A stretch of DNA of 64,000 nt from Halomonas sp. LR3S48. Its GTDB lineage: Bacteria; Pseudomonadota; Gammaproteobacteria; Pseudomonadales; Halomonadaceae. Below the pieces are notes generated by a model. That model saw only the letters and a program-made list of their open reading frames with translations. It had not been told where the DNA came from and searched no databases. Position numbers and translations under genes: made by a program. Shown piece after piece: positions 28,251-36,845 of the stretch (position 1 is the stretch's first letter; each line of letters starts with the position of its first letter). Location of the stretch: contig NZ_CP107009.1 of NCBI RefSeq assembly GCF_025725665.1, positions 2,666,001 to 2,730,000 of the forward strand. The letters are read 5' to 3'.

Positions 28251-29381
28251 CTACCTGCCACCGACGCTCCCCTGCGCCAACCTGACCAGGCTGCGAATCG
28301 CCTGCATGTCGTGGCGCAATAGCAGGCGCTGGTCATCCTCCAGCCGGACCATGTCGATCCAGCCATCGGCGGCCCCTCCGACCTTCAGGCTCGCCAGCTG
28401 TGCCGCGAGCAGTCGCTCCTGAAGGCGATCCAGTGCCGAAATTCCTGCCCTGGCCTGGCGTGCTGTGAGCGCCTCCTTCAACACCAACGCCGATAGCCGC
28501 AAGCGCGTATCCGGCACGCTGACGCTATGGCGAAGCGACAGCAGTCGCACCGCATTGACCAGTGGTAACAGGCCTTGGCGCTTGAGATTGAGGGCCTTTT
28601 CATGAGGCGCGTCCTCATCGTTAGCGGAAAGCCGACCGAAGCGGTCCAGTGCCACCGGCAGCTCGTCGAGCAATTGCGCCATTTCGTTCAGGAACAGTCC
28701 CGCCCGGGGCATGAGCCGTGCGACGTGTTCGGCGAGTGCCTCGGCCAGGCCGGCATCGCCGAACACGGGATGAAAATCGAGCAGGATATTGCTCTGCTGC
28801 ACCCGCTTCACCCGGCGCTCCCGGGTCCACAGGCTCAGCTGCTCGCACCACTCCGAGAGCCGCTTGCGCCACATCGGCCAGCGCGCCATCACATGGCCAT
28901 TGCATAGCGGTATGCCTGCCTCATCGAGTCGTGCAGTGAAGCGCTCACCGAGCGCCTGGAAGAAGCCGTCGATCTCGGTATGGCGGGAATCCGGGTAGTC
29001 GGCCACGATCATGGCGTTGTCCTGATCGGGACCCAGCAGGCTTTCGTGCCGGCCCGCGGAGCCCAGCGTCAGCACACAGAACCTCACCGGCGGCTTGCCC
29101 CAACCCTGCCCTTGCATCTCGCTGAGCGAGAGTTGGATCGCACGGCGGTAAAGCTGGTCGTTATGGTCGCTGATCAGCTGACTGATACGCCAAGCGGGCA
29201 GGTCGAGCCGCTGCAGGGCCTCGGCCAGCCGCAGCTGCCAGGCGTGGGAGACAGGCAGGTCGGGGCTCGGCCCCAGTTCGTCCAATGCTTCGCGCAGCGG
29301 CGCCAGCAGCTTGGCAAGCTCAGGCTGGCCGTCGCCGGCGAACAGCTCACGCCAGGGTGAAGCCCGATGCAGCACTCGCAT
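28251..29381 (-). CDS. DUF294 GlnD-like nucleotidyltransferase domain protein
   Basis: A 376-residue protein. The nucleotidyltransferase signature LGSAGRHESLLGPDQDNAMI (about residues 120-139) is like that of PII-uridylyltransferase and glutamine synthetase adenylyltransferase. The DUF294 C-terminal helical domain follows. CBS and cyclic-nucleotide domains, common at the N-terminus of related proteins, are absent. Such proteins recur beside symporters and symporter-kinases. Here the gene is convergent with the kinase gene, 8 bases apart. Target unknown. The ATG at 29381 has GGGAG at a good distance. Confidence 0.8.
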   Translation of the reverse strand: MRVLHRASPWRELFAGDGQPELAKLLAPLREALDELGPSPDLPVSHAWQLRLAEALQRLDLPAWRISQLISDHNDQLYRRAIQLSLSEMQGQGWGKPPVRFCVLTLGSAGRHESLLGPDQDNAMIVADYPDSRHTEIDGFFQALGERFTARLDEAGIPLCNGHVMARWPMWRKRLSEWCEQLSLWTRERRVKRVQQSNILLDFHPVFGDAGLAEALAEHVARLMPRAGLFLNEMAQLLDELPVALDRFGRLSANDEDAPHEKALNLKRQGLLPLVNAVRLLSLRHSVSVPDTRLRLSALVLKEALTARQARAGISALDRLQERLLAAQLASLKVGGAADGWIDMVRLEDDQRLLLRHDMQAIRSLVRLAQGSVGGR

Positions 29382-29452
29382 ATCGTCTCCCATCGTATAC
29401 ACGTCAAGCGAGTGTAACGAGAGAGAGGAAACGAGACACTTGGGCCAAGGGA

Positions 29453-30412
29453 TTACGCTAGCCTGGAGGTGGCTGCCTCTGCCTCGATCATCGCCGCCAG
29501 GCGCTCCAGGTTGAGTTTTCCCTTACCGATCAACACCAGTACCGCAGCTCTTTCCCCCGGCTGGGCGGTCAACTTGGCTTGCCCTGGCGTCCACTGCAAT
29601 AGTTGTATCCGTTCAGGTGCATCGCGGCTCCTGAGAAATCCCTTCGCTCTCAGCAGCATTGGGCAGGCTACGTCGAGCAGCGCCAGCAACCGGTTGGGAT
29701 CCAGGGGCCTGGCCAGCCCCACCGAGAGGGACGCCAGCTCCGTTCCGGCATCGCACGGGAAGGTGGGCAAAGCTTCGATGGGCAGAGCTTCAGCCACAGC
29801 GGCCCGCACAGAGGGCTCCTCGGCCGGAGAGGCGAGCCACTGCAAGCGTGCCTTGGGATTCAACGTCACGATTTGCCGCGCCATCTCTTGTCTCTCCGCC
29901 AGCGCCATGCCACCCCAACGATTGAGCAGCACATCGTCGACGTCACCAAGCTGCGCCGCGACCATATCGCCCACGCTTGCATCGCGCAGCAGGACATCGA
30001 GGAACGATAGATCGACCAACAGCTCCGTTCTGTCCAGGCGGTAGCCGCCGGCGGCATCGAACAGCTGCATCAATGAGCGCGGGCGGGCAACGCCGCTCGC
30101 CTCGAACACCAGGCGTTGCGGCGGGCGCTGCCAGCGCCTGATGGCACTGAGTTGGGCCGAGAGGTTGCCCGAAATCCCACAGCAGGCGCAGCCATTGCTC
30201 AGCCGCAGCACTTCGCCCGGGCCCACATGCGAGCCAGTGCTCGATTCGATCAATTCGGCATCGATATTCAGGCTACCGAAGTCGTTGATCAAGAAGAGCG
30301 TGTCAGGAAGCTCGCCGCGACGGATCAGTGTATTGATGCGAGTCGTCTTGCCGCTGCCGAGAAAGCCGCAAAGCAGATGTACCGCAATGGCCGGCGTCAC
30401 CTGGCCACTCAT
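29453..30412 (-). CDS. G3E-family (COG0523, CobW-like) GTPase with altered NKxD
   Basis: A 319-residue P-loop GTPase of the metallochaperone family. Walker A is GFLGSGKTT, the switch region INDFGSLNIDAELI follows, and the metal-binding CxCC motif reads NGCACC. The ESxG-like element is FEASGVARP. The guanine-specificity motif NKxD is changed to NRWG, so nucleotide preference may differ. A smaller C-terminal CobW domain is present. Its ATG overlaps the stop of the amidohydrolase gene (ATGA at 30409-30412), which argues that it serves that operon, perhaps delivering zinc or another metal to its metal-dependent hydrolases. That role is inference. Confidence 0.88.
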   Translation of the reverse strand: MSGQVTPAIAVHLLCGFLGSGKTTRINTLIRRGELPDTLFLINDFGSLNIDAELIESSTGSHVGPGEVLRLSNGCACCGISGNLSAQLSAIRRWQRPPQRLVFEASGVARPRSLMQLFDAAGGYRLDRTELLVDLSFLDVLLRDASVGDMVAAQLGDVDDVLLNRWGGMALAERQEMARQIVTLNPKARLQWLASPAEEPSVRAAVAEALPIEALPTFPCDAGTELASLSVGLARPLDPNRLLALLDVACPMLLRAKGFLRSRDAPERIQLLQWTPGQAKLTAQPGERAAVLVLIGKGKLNLERLAAMIEAEAATSRLA

Positions 30413-32025
30413 TGCGTGGGGGTTCCAGCCAGCAGGGTGGCGTGGACCTTCACCTCGGAGAGTGGCACCTGAGGATCCAGCGGATCGTCATCGAGCACCG
30501 CCACGTCGGCCCATTTACCCGGTTCGAGGCTACCGATGCACTGGTCCATGTGCAGCGTACGGGCCGCACCCAGGGTGATCGCTTCCAGGGCCCGAGCACG
30601 ACTGATGGCCTCGGCGCTACCCAGTATCTCACCGGATGCGGTCTGGCGAGTGTGCGCGCAGTGCGCGGTGAACAGCGGCGACAGCGGCGTGACCGGCGCA
30701 TCGCAGTGGATGCCGAAGGTGATGCCCAGCCGGTCGGCACTGGCCGTGGGCTCCAGGCGTTGGCAGCGGTCGAAGCCGAGCGTGCGGCTCAGGTGAATGT
30801 CGCCCCAGAAGTAGATGTGGTTGGCAAAGATATTGAGGCAAGCCCCTAGCGCCTTGACGCGATGGAGCTGGCTCTGGCGAATCAACTGGACGTGTTGCAG
30901 CGTGTGGCGATGATCCGGCCGAGGCCACAGGCTCAGAGCCTCTTCCAAGGCATCGAGGACGATCTCCACCGCCTCATCGCCATTGGTGTGGATATGCAGC
31001 TGCAGGCCCGCCTGATGGTAGTGTTGAATCAGATGATGAAAGGTCGCCGGCGGCGCATTCCATACGCCGTTGCCATCCACTTCCAGATAGCCGGGCCACA
31101 TCAACCGCGCGGTAAAGTTCTGGATGGCCCCATCGGTCACGAGCTTGACGATGCCGAAGCGCAGCTTGTCGTGATTGCGCTGCATGGCCAGCCTGACGCG
31201 CTCACTGCCAGTTTCTGGCTCCCAGGCGAGTGCATTGAGGGCCGGCACCAGGCGCACGGGGAAATCGGCGGCCTCCGTCGTCTGGCACATGGCCTCGATG
31301 GCGCTGTCGCTCAGCGGGTTGAGCAGGTCGGTGATGGTGGTGATGCCCTCGCGCCGCGCTGCACGGGCGTACTGCTTCAGGGCATGCGGCTTGCTTGCCT
31401 CCTCGAAGAAATCGATGCCGTAGCGGTCGAAGACCAGATGCATGGCCGGCATCTCCTGCAGTTCGCCGAGACACTCGCCGGTCGCACTGCGTACGATGCC
31501 GTCGATGCGTTTCGAGTCGATGTCGGCCTGACGCAGCACGGCCGAATTGACCGTCATGACATGCAGGCTTGCGTGCATGACGATGATGGGCACCTCGCTA
31601 CTGACCGCATCGAGCAGCCGCTTGTCGAGCCGGCTCCCGGCGAAGTAGATCGGGTCGAAGCCCCAGGCAATCAACGGCTGGCCGGGCGGATGTCGCCGCA
31701 GCCTTTCCGCCAGGCGCTGCCGGATCGACTCGACGTCGCGCAGCCCAGGCCAGCGCCGCCCATCGGGGGCCACCTTGTCGAACCAGCCCAGGTAGAGGTG
31801 GTCCCAGATCGCTCCTTCGAGCGCATGGCTATGCCCTTCGACGAAGCCGGGCATCAGCACCTTGTCGGCGAAGCGATCGTCGACGACGACATCACCGAAG
31901 GCCCTGATCCAGTCCAGGCTCGCCAGGCTCAGCACTCGTCCATCCTTTACGGCCAGGCAACTGCCGCTCGGCTGCGAAGGGTTCATGGTATGGATGTGCC
32001 GCGCGCGGTAGACGGTGATGGTCAT
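30409..32025 (-). CDS. Metal-dependent amidohydrolase (amidohydrolase 3, YtcJ-like)
   Basis: A 538-residue protein. The metal-binding HxH is in the VEGHSHALEG segment (about residues 60-70). Later motifs HIHTNGDEAVE and TFGIHCDAPVTPLSP match the YtcJ-type amidohydrolase family, whose substrates include amides and N-acyl compounds; some act on exoenzyme or imine substrates. The ATG at 32025 has AGGA upstream and begins the usual beta-strand MTITVYRARHIHTMNP. It is the seventh gene of a peptide-uptake operon and overlaps the downstream G3E GTPase. Confidence 0.87.
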   Translation of the reverse strand: MTITVYRARHIHTMNPSQPSGSCLAVKDGRVLSLASLDWIRAFGDVVVDDRFADKVLMPGFVEGHSHALEGAIWDHLYLGWFDKVAPDGRRWPGLRDVESIRQRLAERLRRHPPGQPLIAWGFDPIYFAGSRLDKRLLDAVSSEVPIIVMHASLHVMTVNSAVLRQADIDSKRIDGIVRSATGECLGELQEMPAMHLVFDRYGIDFFEEASKPHALKQYARAARREGITTITDLLNPLSDSAIEAMCQTTEAADFPVRLVPALNALAWEPETGSERVRLAMQRNHDKLRFGIVKLVTDGAIQNFTARLMWPGYLEVDGNGVWNAPPATFHHLIQHYHQAGLQLHIHTNGDEAVEIVLDALEEALSLWPRPDHRHTLQHVQLIRQSQLHRVKALGACLNIFANHIYFWGDIHLSRTLGFDRCQRLEPTASADRLGITFGIHCDAPVTPLSPLFTAHCAHTRQTASGEILGSAEAISRARALEAITLGAARTLHMDQCIGSLEPGKWADVAVLDDDPLDPQVPLSEVKVHATLLAGTPTQ

Positions 32026-32097
32026 GGCGAATCCTGGAGTGGCGACAGCGGTTATGGCGCCGCCCGGCGGCGCCAACCTAGCGATTCGGAATGTGGC

Positions 32098-33258
32098 TCA
32101 GCGGGGCAGTCGGCGTTCGACCAGCCTTGCCATGATGCTGGCGCCGATCGGCAGGATGCCGTCATCGAGGACATAACCCGGGTTGTGCAGCGGTATCGAT
32201 CCCGCGTGTCCCACCCAGCAGTAGGCACCGGGCACGACCTGGAGCATGTCGGCAAAGTCCTCGCTGCCGGTGACGAGCCTGTCGACCAGCTCGGCCCGGT
32301 CATCGCCCACGACCTCCCTGGCCGCCTCGATATAGGTCTGCGAGCACTTCGGATCATTGACGAGCACGTTGAAGATGTTGCGCAATTCAACGCTGATGCG
32401 CACGCCATGGGCGAGTTCCAGTCCACGGCAGAGCCGGTGAATACGCTCGTGCACCTGCTCGCAGAGTTCATCGTCGAAATAGCGAATCGTGCCCGCGAGC
32501 GTGGCCGTGTCGGGAATGACGTTGTAGGCGGAACCGGCATGGAACTGGGTGACCGAAAGCACCAGCGGGCTGGTCGGCGGCGAATTGCGGCTCACCACCG
32601 CCTGGAGCTGTTGCACCAGCTGAGTAGCGATGACGATGGGGTCCTCGGACTGGTGAGGCATGGCCGCGTGGCTGCCGGTGCCCTCCACCTTGATGTCGAA
32701 GAAGGTGGCGCCTGCCATCGCCGGCCCGGGTGTAATGGAGACTTGGCCCGGCTCACTCAGCGGGTCGTTGTGAAGACCGTAAATCTCGTCGCAGGGAAAA
32801 CGCTCGAAAAGCCCTTCGGCCAGCATTCGCCTTGCCCCGCCCAGGCCCTCCTCGGCGGGCTGGAAGATAAGGGTCACGGTGCCCACGAAGTTGCGCGTCT
32901 CGGCCAGGTAGCGTGCCGCCCCGAGCAGGATCGTGGTATGGCCATCATGGCCGCAGGCGTGCATCCTGCCAGGATTTTGCGAGGCATAGGGCAGGCCGGA
33001 AGCCTCCTCGATGGGCAGCGCATCCATGTCCGCGCGCAAGCCGATACAACCCCCTTCGCCCTGCCCCTTCAGCACGCCGACGACTCCGGTGCCGGCTATT
33101 CCGGTATGGACCTCGTCGACTCCCCAGCCGTGCAGCTTTTCCGCCACGATCGCCGAGGTACGCGTCTCCTCGAAGCCAAGCTCGGGATGCGCGTGGATGT
33201 CGTGGCGAATGGCGACAAGTTCCTCTTCGTACTCGGCGATGCGTGACAGGACAGACAT
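32098..33258 (-). CDS. M20-family amidohydrolase/peptidase
   Basis: A 386-residue zinc enzyme of the hippurate hydrolase/N-acyl-amino-acid deacylase type. Motifs: HPELGFEE, HACGHDGHT (metal Cys and His), the catalytic pair QPAEEG, a dimerisation domain in the middle, and SEDFADM near the end. It removes acyl or amide groups from amino-acid derivatives or dipeptides in the cytoplasm. It lies 23 bases after the ATP-binding gene of a peptide ABC transporter and 72 bases before the YtcJ-like gene, which suggests it acts on what the transporter brings in. Confidence 0.92.
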   Translation of the reverse strand: MSVLSRIAEYEEELVAIRHDIHAHPELGFEETRTSAIVAEKLHGWGVDEVHTGIAGTGVVGVLKGQGEGGCIGLRADMDALPIEEASGLPYASQNPGRMHACGHDGHTTILLGAARYLAETRNFVGTVTLIFQPAEEGLGGARRMLAEGLFERFPCDEIYGLHNDPLSEPGQVSITPGPAMAGATFFDIKVEGTGSHAAMPHQSEDPIVIATQLVQQLQAVVSRNSPPTSPLVLSVTQFHAGSAYNVIPDTATLAGTIRYFDDELCEQVHERIHRLCRGLELAHGVRISVELRNIFNVLVNDPKCSQTYIEAAREVVGDDRAELVDRLVTGSEDFADMLQVVPGAYCWVGHAGSIPLHNPGYVLDDGILPIGASIMARLVERRLPR

Positions 33259-33281
33259 GTTCCACCTCGTTAGCGTTGGGT

Positions 33282-34937
33282 TCAGGCGATGTCGAGTTCG
33301 CGAAAATTGGCGAAGTCCCAGTGACGCCCGGGTGCGGCTTCGATCAACTGCCGCGTATAGTCGTGGCGGGGCGAGGCAAGCACTTCCCCGGCCGGCCCTT
33401 GCTCGACGATGACGCCGCGCTGCATCACGATGACGTCATCGCAGATCTGCGCGGCCACGCGCAGGTCGTGGGTAATGAACAGAATGGCGATGCCCAGCTT
33501 CTGCTGGATGTCGCCGAGCAGCTTCAGCACCTGGGCCTGGACCGAGACATCCAGAGCCGATACCGCCTCATCCGCCACCAGCACATCCGGACGCATCATG
33601 ATCGCGCGAGCGATGGCGATCCGTTGGCGCTGCCCACCGGAAAACTGGTGGGGGTAGCGGTGCAGAGCGTCACGTGGCAGCCCGACCAGCTCAAGCATCT
33701 CTTCAGCGCGTGAAAGTGCCTCGGGCCCACTCACTCCATAGTTGAGCGGCCCTTCCATCAGGCTCATGGCGATGGTCCAGCGGGGGTTGAGCGAGCGGAA
33801 AGGATCCTGGAAGACGACCTGGAAATGCTTGCGAAGCGGACGCAGCGCGCGGCGCGACAGCCGAGCGATCTCGGTACCTGCGACGCGAACCTCTCCCGAG
33901 GTGGGATCGACCAGCCGCATGATGCAACGGGCGACCGTCGACTTGCCCGAACCGCTCTCGCCGACGATGCCAAGCGTCCTGCCGCGTACCACGGTAAAAT
34001 CGATGTCTCTAGCCGCCAGCGTGCCTGGGCGACGAAGGAACCAGCCTCCGTCGCTGTACGCCTTGTTCATGCCGCGCACTTCCAGCACGCCCTCCTGATG
34101 ACTCGTCGTGCGCACGTTGCGCGGCACCAGGCTCGGCACGGAACTCAACAGCGTGCGCGTGTACTCCTCACGGGGATGACGCAGCAGCGTCTCGACGGGA
34201 GCCTGCTCGACGATCCTGCCGTGCTGCATCACATGCACGGTATGGGCCACCTCGGCAACCACCCCCATGTCATGAGTAATGAAGAGTACCGCCGTACCAT
34301 GGCGCTGCTGCAGCTCGGCGATCAGCGCCAGGATCTGGGCCTGGGTGGTTACGTCCAGCGCCGTGGTGGGTTCGTCGGCGATCAGCAGCTTGGGTTCGAG
34401 TACCAGCGCCATGGCGATCATGATGCGCTGCCGCTGCCCGCCGGACAGTTGGTGAGGGTAAGAACGGTAGATCCGCCGCACCTCGGGCAGGTGAACCTGT
34501 TCCATGATCTCGAGCACCCTGGCTTCGCAGGCTCTGGCCGGCATGTCGGTATGGGTCTTCAGCACTTCCGCGACCTGCTCGCCCACCCGCATCACCGGAT
34601 TGAGGGCCGTCATCGGCTCCTGGAAGATCATCGCGATGCGCCGTGCCCGAATCCGGCGCATTTGCGAAGGCGTCAAGGTCAGCAGATCCTCGTCATCCAG
34701 CAGGACTTTCCCACCTGTCACTTCCAGGGAGCCCTTCTGTAGCAGGCCCATCACGGCCAGCGACGTGACCGACTTGCCCGAACCGCTCTCGCCAACCAGG
34801 CAGGCCGTTTCGCCGGCACGCACGTCCAGGCTGATCGCATCCAATACCTTGGTCGTCTCCCCTGTCAGCCCCACTGACAGTTGACGTATGCTCAATACCA
34901 CGGGTGAAGCGCTCAAGTCGGCACTCTTGAAATGCAT
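33282..34937 (-). CDS. Fused dipeptide/oligopeptide ABC transporter ATP-binding protein (DppD-DppF type)
   Basis: A 551-residue protein with two complete ATP-binding cassettes in tandem. Each has Walker A GESGSGKS, a signature ([18 protein letters not shown]) and a Walker B ([24 protein letters not shown]). These correspond to DppD and DppF, which are separate proteins in E. coli. It energises the two permeases encoded just upstream. Its start lies 1 base after the permease stop. Confidence 0.95.
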   Translation of the reverse strand: MHFKSADLSASPVVLSIRQLSVGLTGETTKVLDAISLDVRAGETACLVGESGSGKSVTSLAVMGLLQKGSLEVTGGKVLLDDEDLLTLTPSQMRRIRARRIAMIFQEPMTALNPVMRVGEQVAEVLKTHTDMPARACEARVLEIMEQVHLPEVRRIYRSYPHQLSGGQRQRIMIAMALVLEPKLLIADEPTTALDVTTQAQILALIAELQQRHGTAVLFITHDMGVVAEVAHTVHVMQHGRIVEQAPVETLLRHPREEYTRTLLSSVPSLVPRNVRTTSHQEGVLEVRGMNKAYSDGGWFLRRPGTLAARDIDFTVVRGRTLGIVGESGSGKSTVARCIMRLVDPTSGEVRVAGTEIARLSRRALRPLRKHFQVVFQDPFRSLNPRWTIAMSLMEGPLNYGVSGPEALSRAEEMLELVGLPRDALHRYPHQFSGGQRQRIAIARAIMMRPDVLVADEAVSALDVSVQAQVLKLLGDIQQKLGIAILFITHDLRVAAQICDDVIVMQRGVIVEQGPAGEVLASPRHDYTRQLIEAAPGRHWDFANFRELDIA

Positions 34938-34938
34938 C

Positions 34939-35823
34939 TCAGGCCTCCCGTCTCTTGAGCCGCGGATCGAGCATGTCGCGTGCCGTATCGCCCAGCAGAT
35001 TGATCGAGAGGATGCACAGCGACAGCACCGCCCCGGTCCAGAAGATCAGTCCCGGATGGACCTGAAAGTAGGTGCGCCCTTCCGCCATGATATTGCCCCA
35101 AGTGGGAATTTCGGTGCTGACCCCGGCCCCCAGGAACGACAGCAGCGCCTCGGTAAGGATCGCCGAGGCGCAGATGTAGGTTCCCTGGACGATCAGAGCC
35201 GGAAGGGTGTTGGGCATCAGGTGCTTGCCGAGGATCTTGAACATGCCGCTGCCCAGCGCAATCGCCGCCTCTACGTATGGCTCCTCGCGGGCACCCAGCA
35301 CCACCGAACGTACCAGCCGCACCACTCGCGGCACCTCGGGAATGGTAATGGCAACGATGACCGACCATACGCTCGGACCGTTGAGGGCAACCAGGGCAAT
35401 CGCCAGCAGGATGGCCGGAATGGCCATCAGGCTGTCCATGATGCGCATGATGATGGCATCGGCCATGCGAAAGAAGCCCGATACCAGGCCGATGAGCATC
35501 CCGGTCAGCACACTGAAGAGAGCCGCTCCGATACCGATCAGCAGCGATACCCGGCCGCCGATCATGATGCGGCTGAACAGGTCGCGGCCGTACTGGTCGG
35601 TACCCAGCAGGTGATCGGCCGAGGCGGGCTGCAAGCGGTTGAGCGAGTTCATCTGCATCGGGTCGTAGGGCACGTAGAGCGGCGCCAGCAGCGCCGACGC
35701 CACGATCGCCAACAGCACCACTCCCGCTATCACGGGCCCGGCGCCGACCCGCCAACGCCTGGGCAAGGAGAGCGCTCCGAGAACCGCCTGCATCGCCGAG
35801 GTGGGTTGCGTTGCATGAGCCAT
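34939..35823 (-). CDS. Peptide ABC transporter permease (DppC-like)
   Basis: A 294-residue inner-membrane protein with about six spans and the binding-protein-dependent permease EAA-like loop (EEPYVEAAIALGSGMFKIL). The N-terminal LGTDQYGRDLFSRIM element is typical of DppC. The ATG at 35823 overlaps the stop of the other permease gene by ATGA. The open frame continues upstream to 36564, but only inside that gene. Confidence 0.94.
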   Translation of the reverse strand: MAHATQPTSAMQAVLGALSLPRRWRVGAGPVIAGVVLLAIVASALLAPLYVPYDPMQMNSLNRLQPASADHLLGTDQYGRDLFSRIMIGGRVSLLIGIGAALFSVLTGMLIGLVSGFFRMADAIIMRIMDSLMAIPAILLAIALVALNGPSVWSVIVAITIPEVPRVVRLVRSVVLGAREEPYVEAAIALGSGMFKILGKHLMPNTLPALIVQGTYICASAILTEALLSFLGAGVSTEIPTWGNIMAEGRTYFQVHPGLIFWTGAVLSLCILSINLLGDTARDMLDPRLKRREA

Positions 35824-36764
35824 CAGTAACGGATCCTCGGGTCGATGAGCGTATAGGAGATATCGATGACGAGATTCACCAGCACGTAGAGCCCTGCCGT
35901 GAGCAGGATCATCGCCTGTATCACCGGATAATCCCGAGCGAGGATGGCATCCACGGTCAGCCGGCCCACACCGGGGATATTGAAGACGCTCTCCGTGACC
36001 ACCACGCCGGCGATCAGCAGGGCAAAGCCGGTGCCGATGATGGTCATGATCGGTACCGCGGCGTTGCGCAGGGCATGCCGGAACAGCACGACGTTCTCGC
36101 GCAGCCCCTTCGCCCTGGCGGTGCGCACGTAGTCCTCGCCCAGCACATCGAGCATGCTGGCCCGGGTCATCCTCGCAATCAGGGCGACGTAAATGGTGGC
36201 CAGGGTGAATGCCGGCAGCACCGCTCGCTGCAGGAAGCCCAGGAAATCGCGCGTCGGTGCCATATACCCCTGGACGGGAAACCAGCGCAGTTCGATGGCG
36301 AAGATCTGGATGAAGATGTAGCCGATCACGAATACCGGAACGGAGAAGCCCAGCACCGAGAAGGTCATCACGGCATAGTCGATCCAGCTGCGGTGTCGCC
36401 ACGCCGCGAGCACGCCCATGGGTAAGGCGATCAGCACGGATAGCGTGATGGTCAGTACGGCAATGTTGAGAGTCGGCCAGATACGCTGGCCTATCATGGT
36501 GCTGACCGGCGTATTGGAAATCAGCGAGACGCCCAGGTCGCCGCGGAACAACTGGGTTACCCAACTGATGAACTGGCTATGCAGGGGATCGTTGAGGCCC
36601 AGGTTCTCGCGGATCCTCTCCAACTGCGCAGGGGTGGCCGAGTCGCCGGCGAGAATGGCGGCAGGGTCGCCGGGCGTCAGCCTCAGCATCAGGAACACGA
36701 ACAAGGCCACGATGATCATGACCGGCACGACAGCCAATACCCGCCTGGCGATATAACCCAACAT
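35823..36764 (-). CDS. Peptide ABC transporter permease (DppB-like)
   Basis: A 313-residue inner-membrane protein. The N-terminus MLGYIARRVLAVVPVM and the RLTPGDPA motif are typical of DppB. The EAA-like loop is DVLGEDYVRTARAKGL, and about six spans are visible. It pairs with the DppC-like protein to form the channel. It overlaps that gene by ATGA. Confidence 0.94.
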   Translation of the reverse strand: MLGYIARRVLAVVPVMIIVALFVFLMLRLTPGDPAAILAGDSATPAQLERIRENLGLNDPLHSQFISWVTQLFRGDLGVSLISNTPVSTMIGQRIWPTLNIAVLTITLSVLIALPMGVLAAWRHRSWIDYAVMTFSVLGFSVPVFVIGYIFIQIFAIELRWFPVQGYMAPTRDFLGFLQRAVLPAFTLATIYVALIARMTRASMLDVLGEDYVRTARAKGLRENVVLFRHALRNAAVPIMTIIGTGFALLIAGVVVTESVFNIPGVGRLTVDAILARDYPVIQAMILLTAGLYVLVNLVIDISYTLIDPRIRY

Positions 36765-36809
36765 GGGTCACTCCTTCGCGTCGTTTGCGCAAGCGACGAA
36801 GAGCGAGTC

Positions 36810-36833
36810 GGCGGGCGCACGCTCGCGCCCGCC
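36810..36833 (-). other. Intercistronic hairpin between solute-binding protein and permease genes
   Basis: A 9-bp GC-only stem GGCGGGCGC/GCGCCCGCC with a 6-base loop and no T-tract. In similar operons such hairpins stabilise the upstream mRNA so that the binding protein is made in excess over the permeases; this use here is inferred. Confidence 0.5.
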
Positions 36834-36845
36834 GTCACCCACCAT

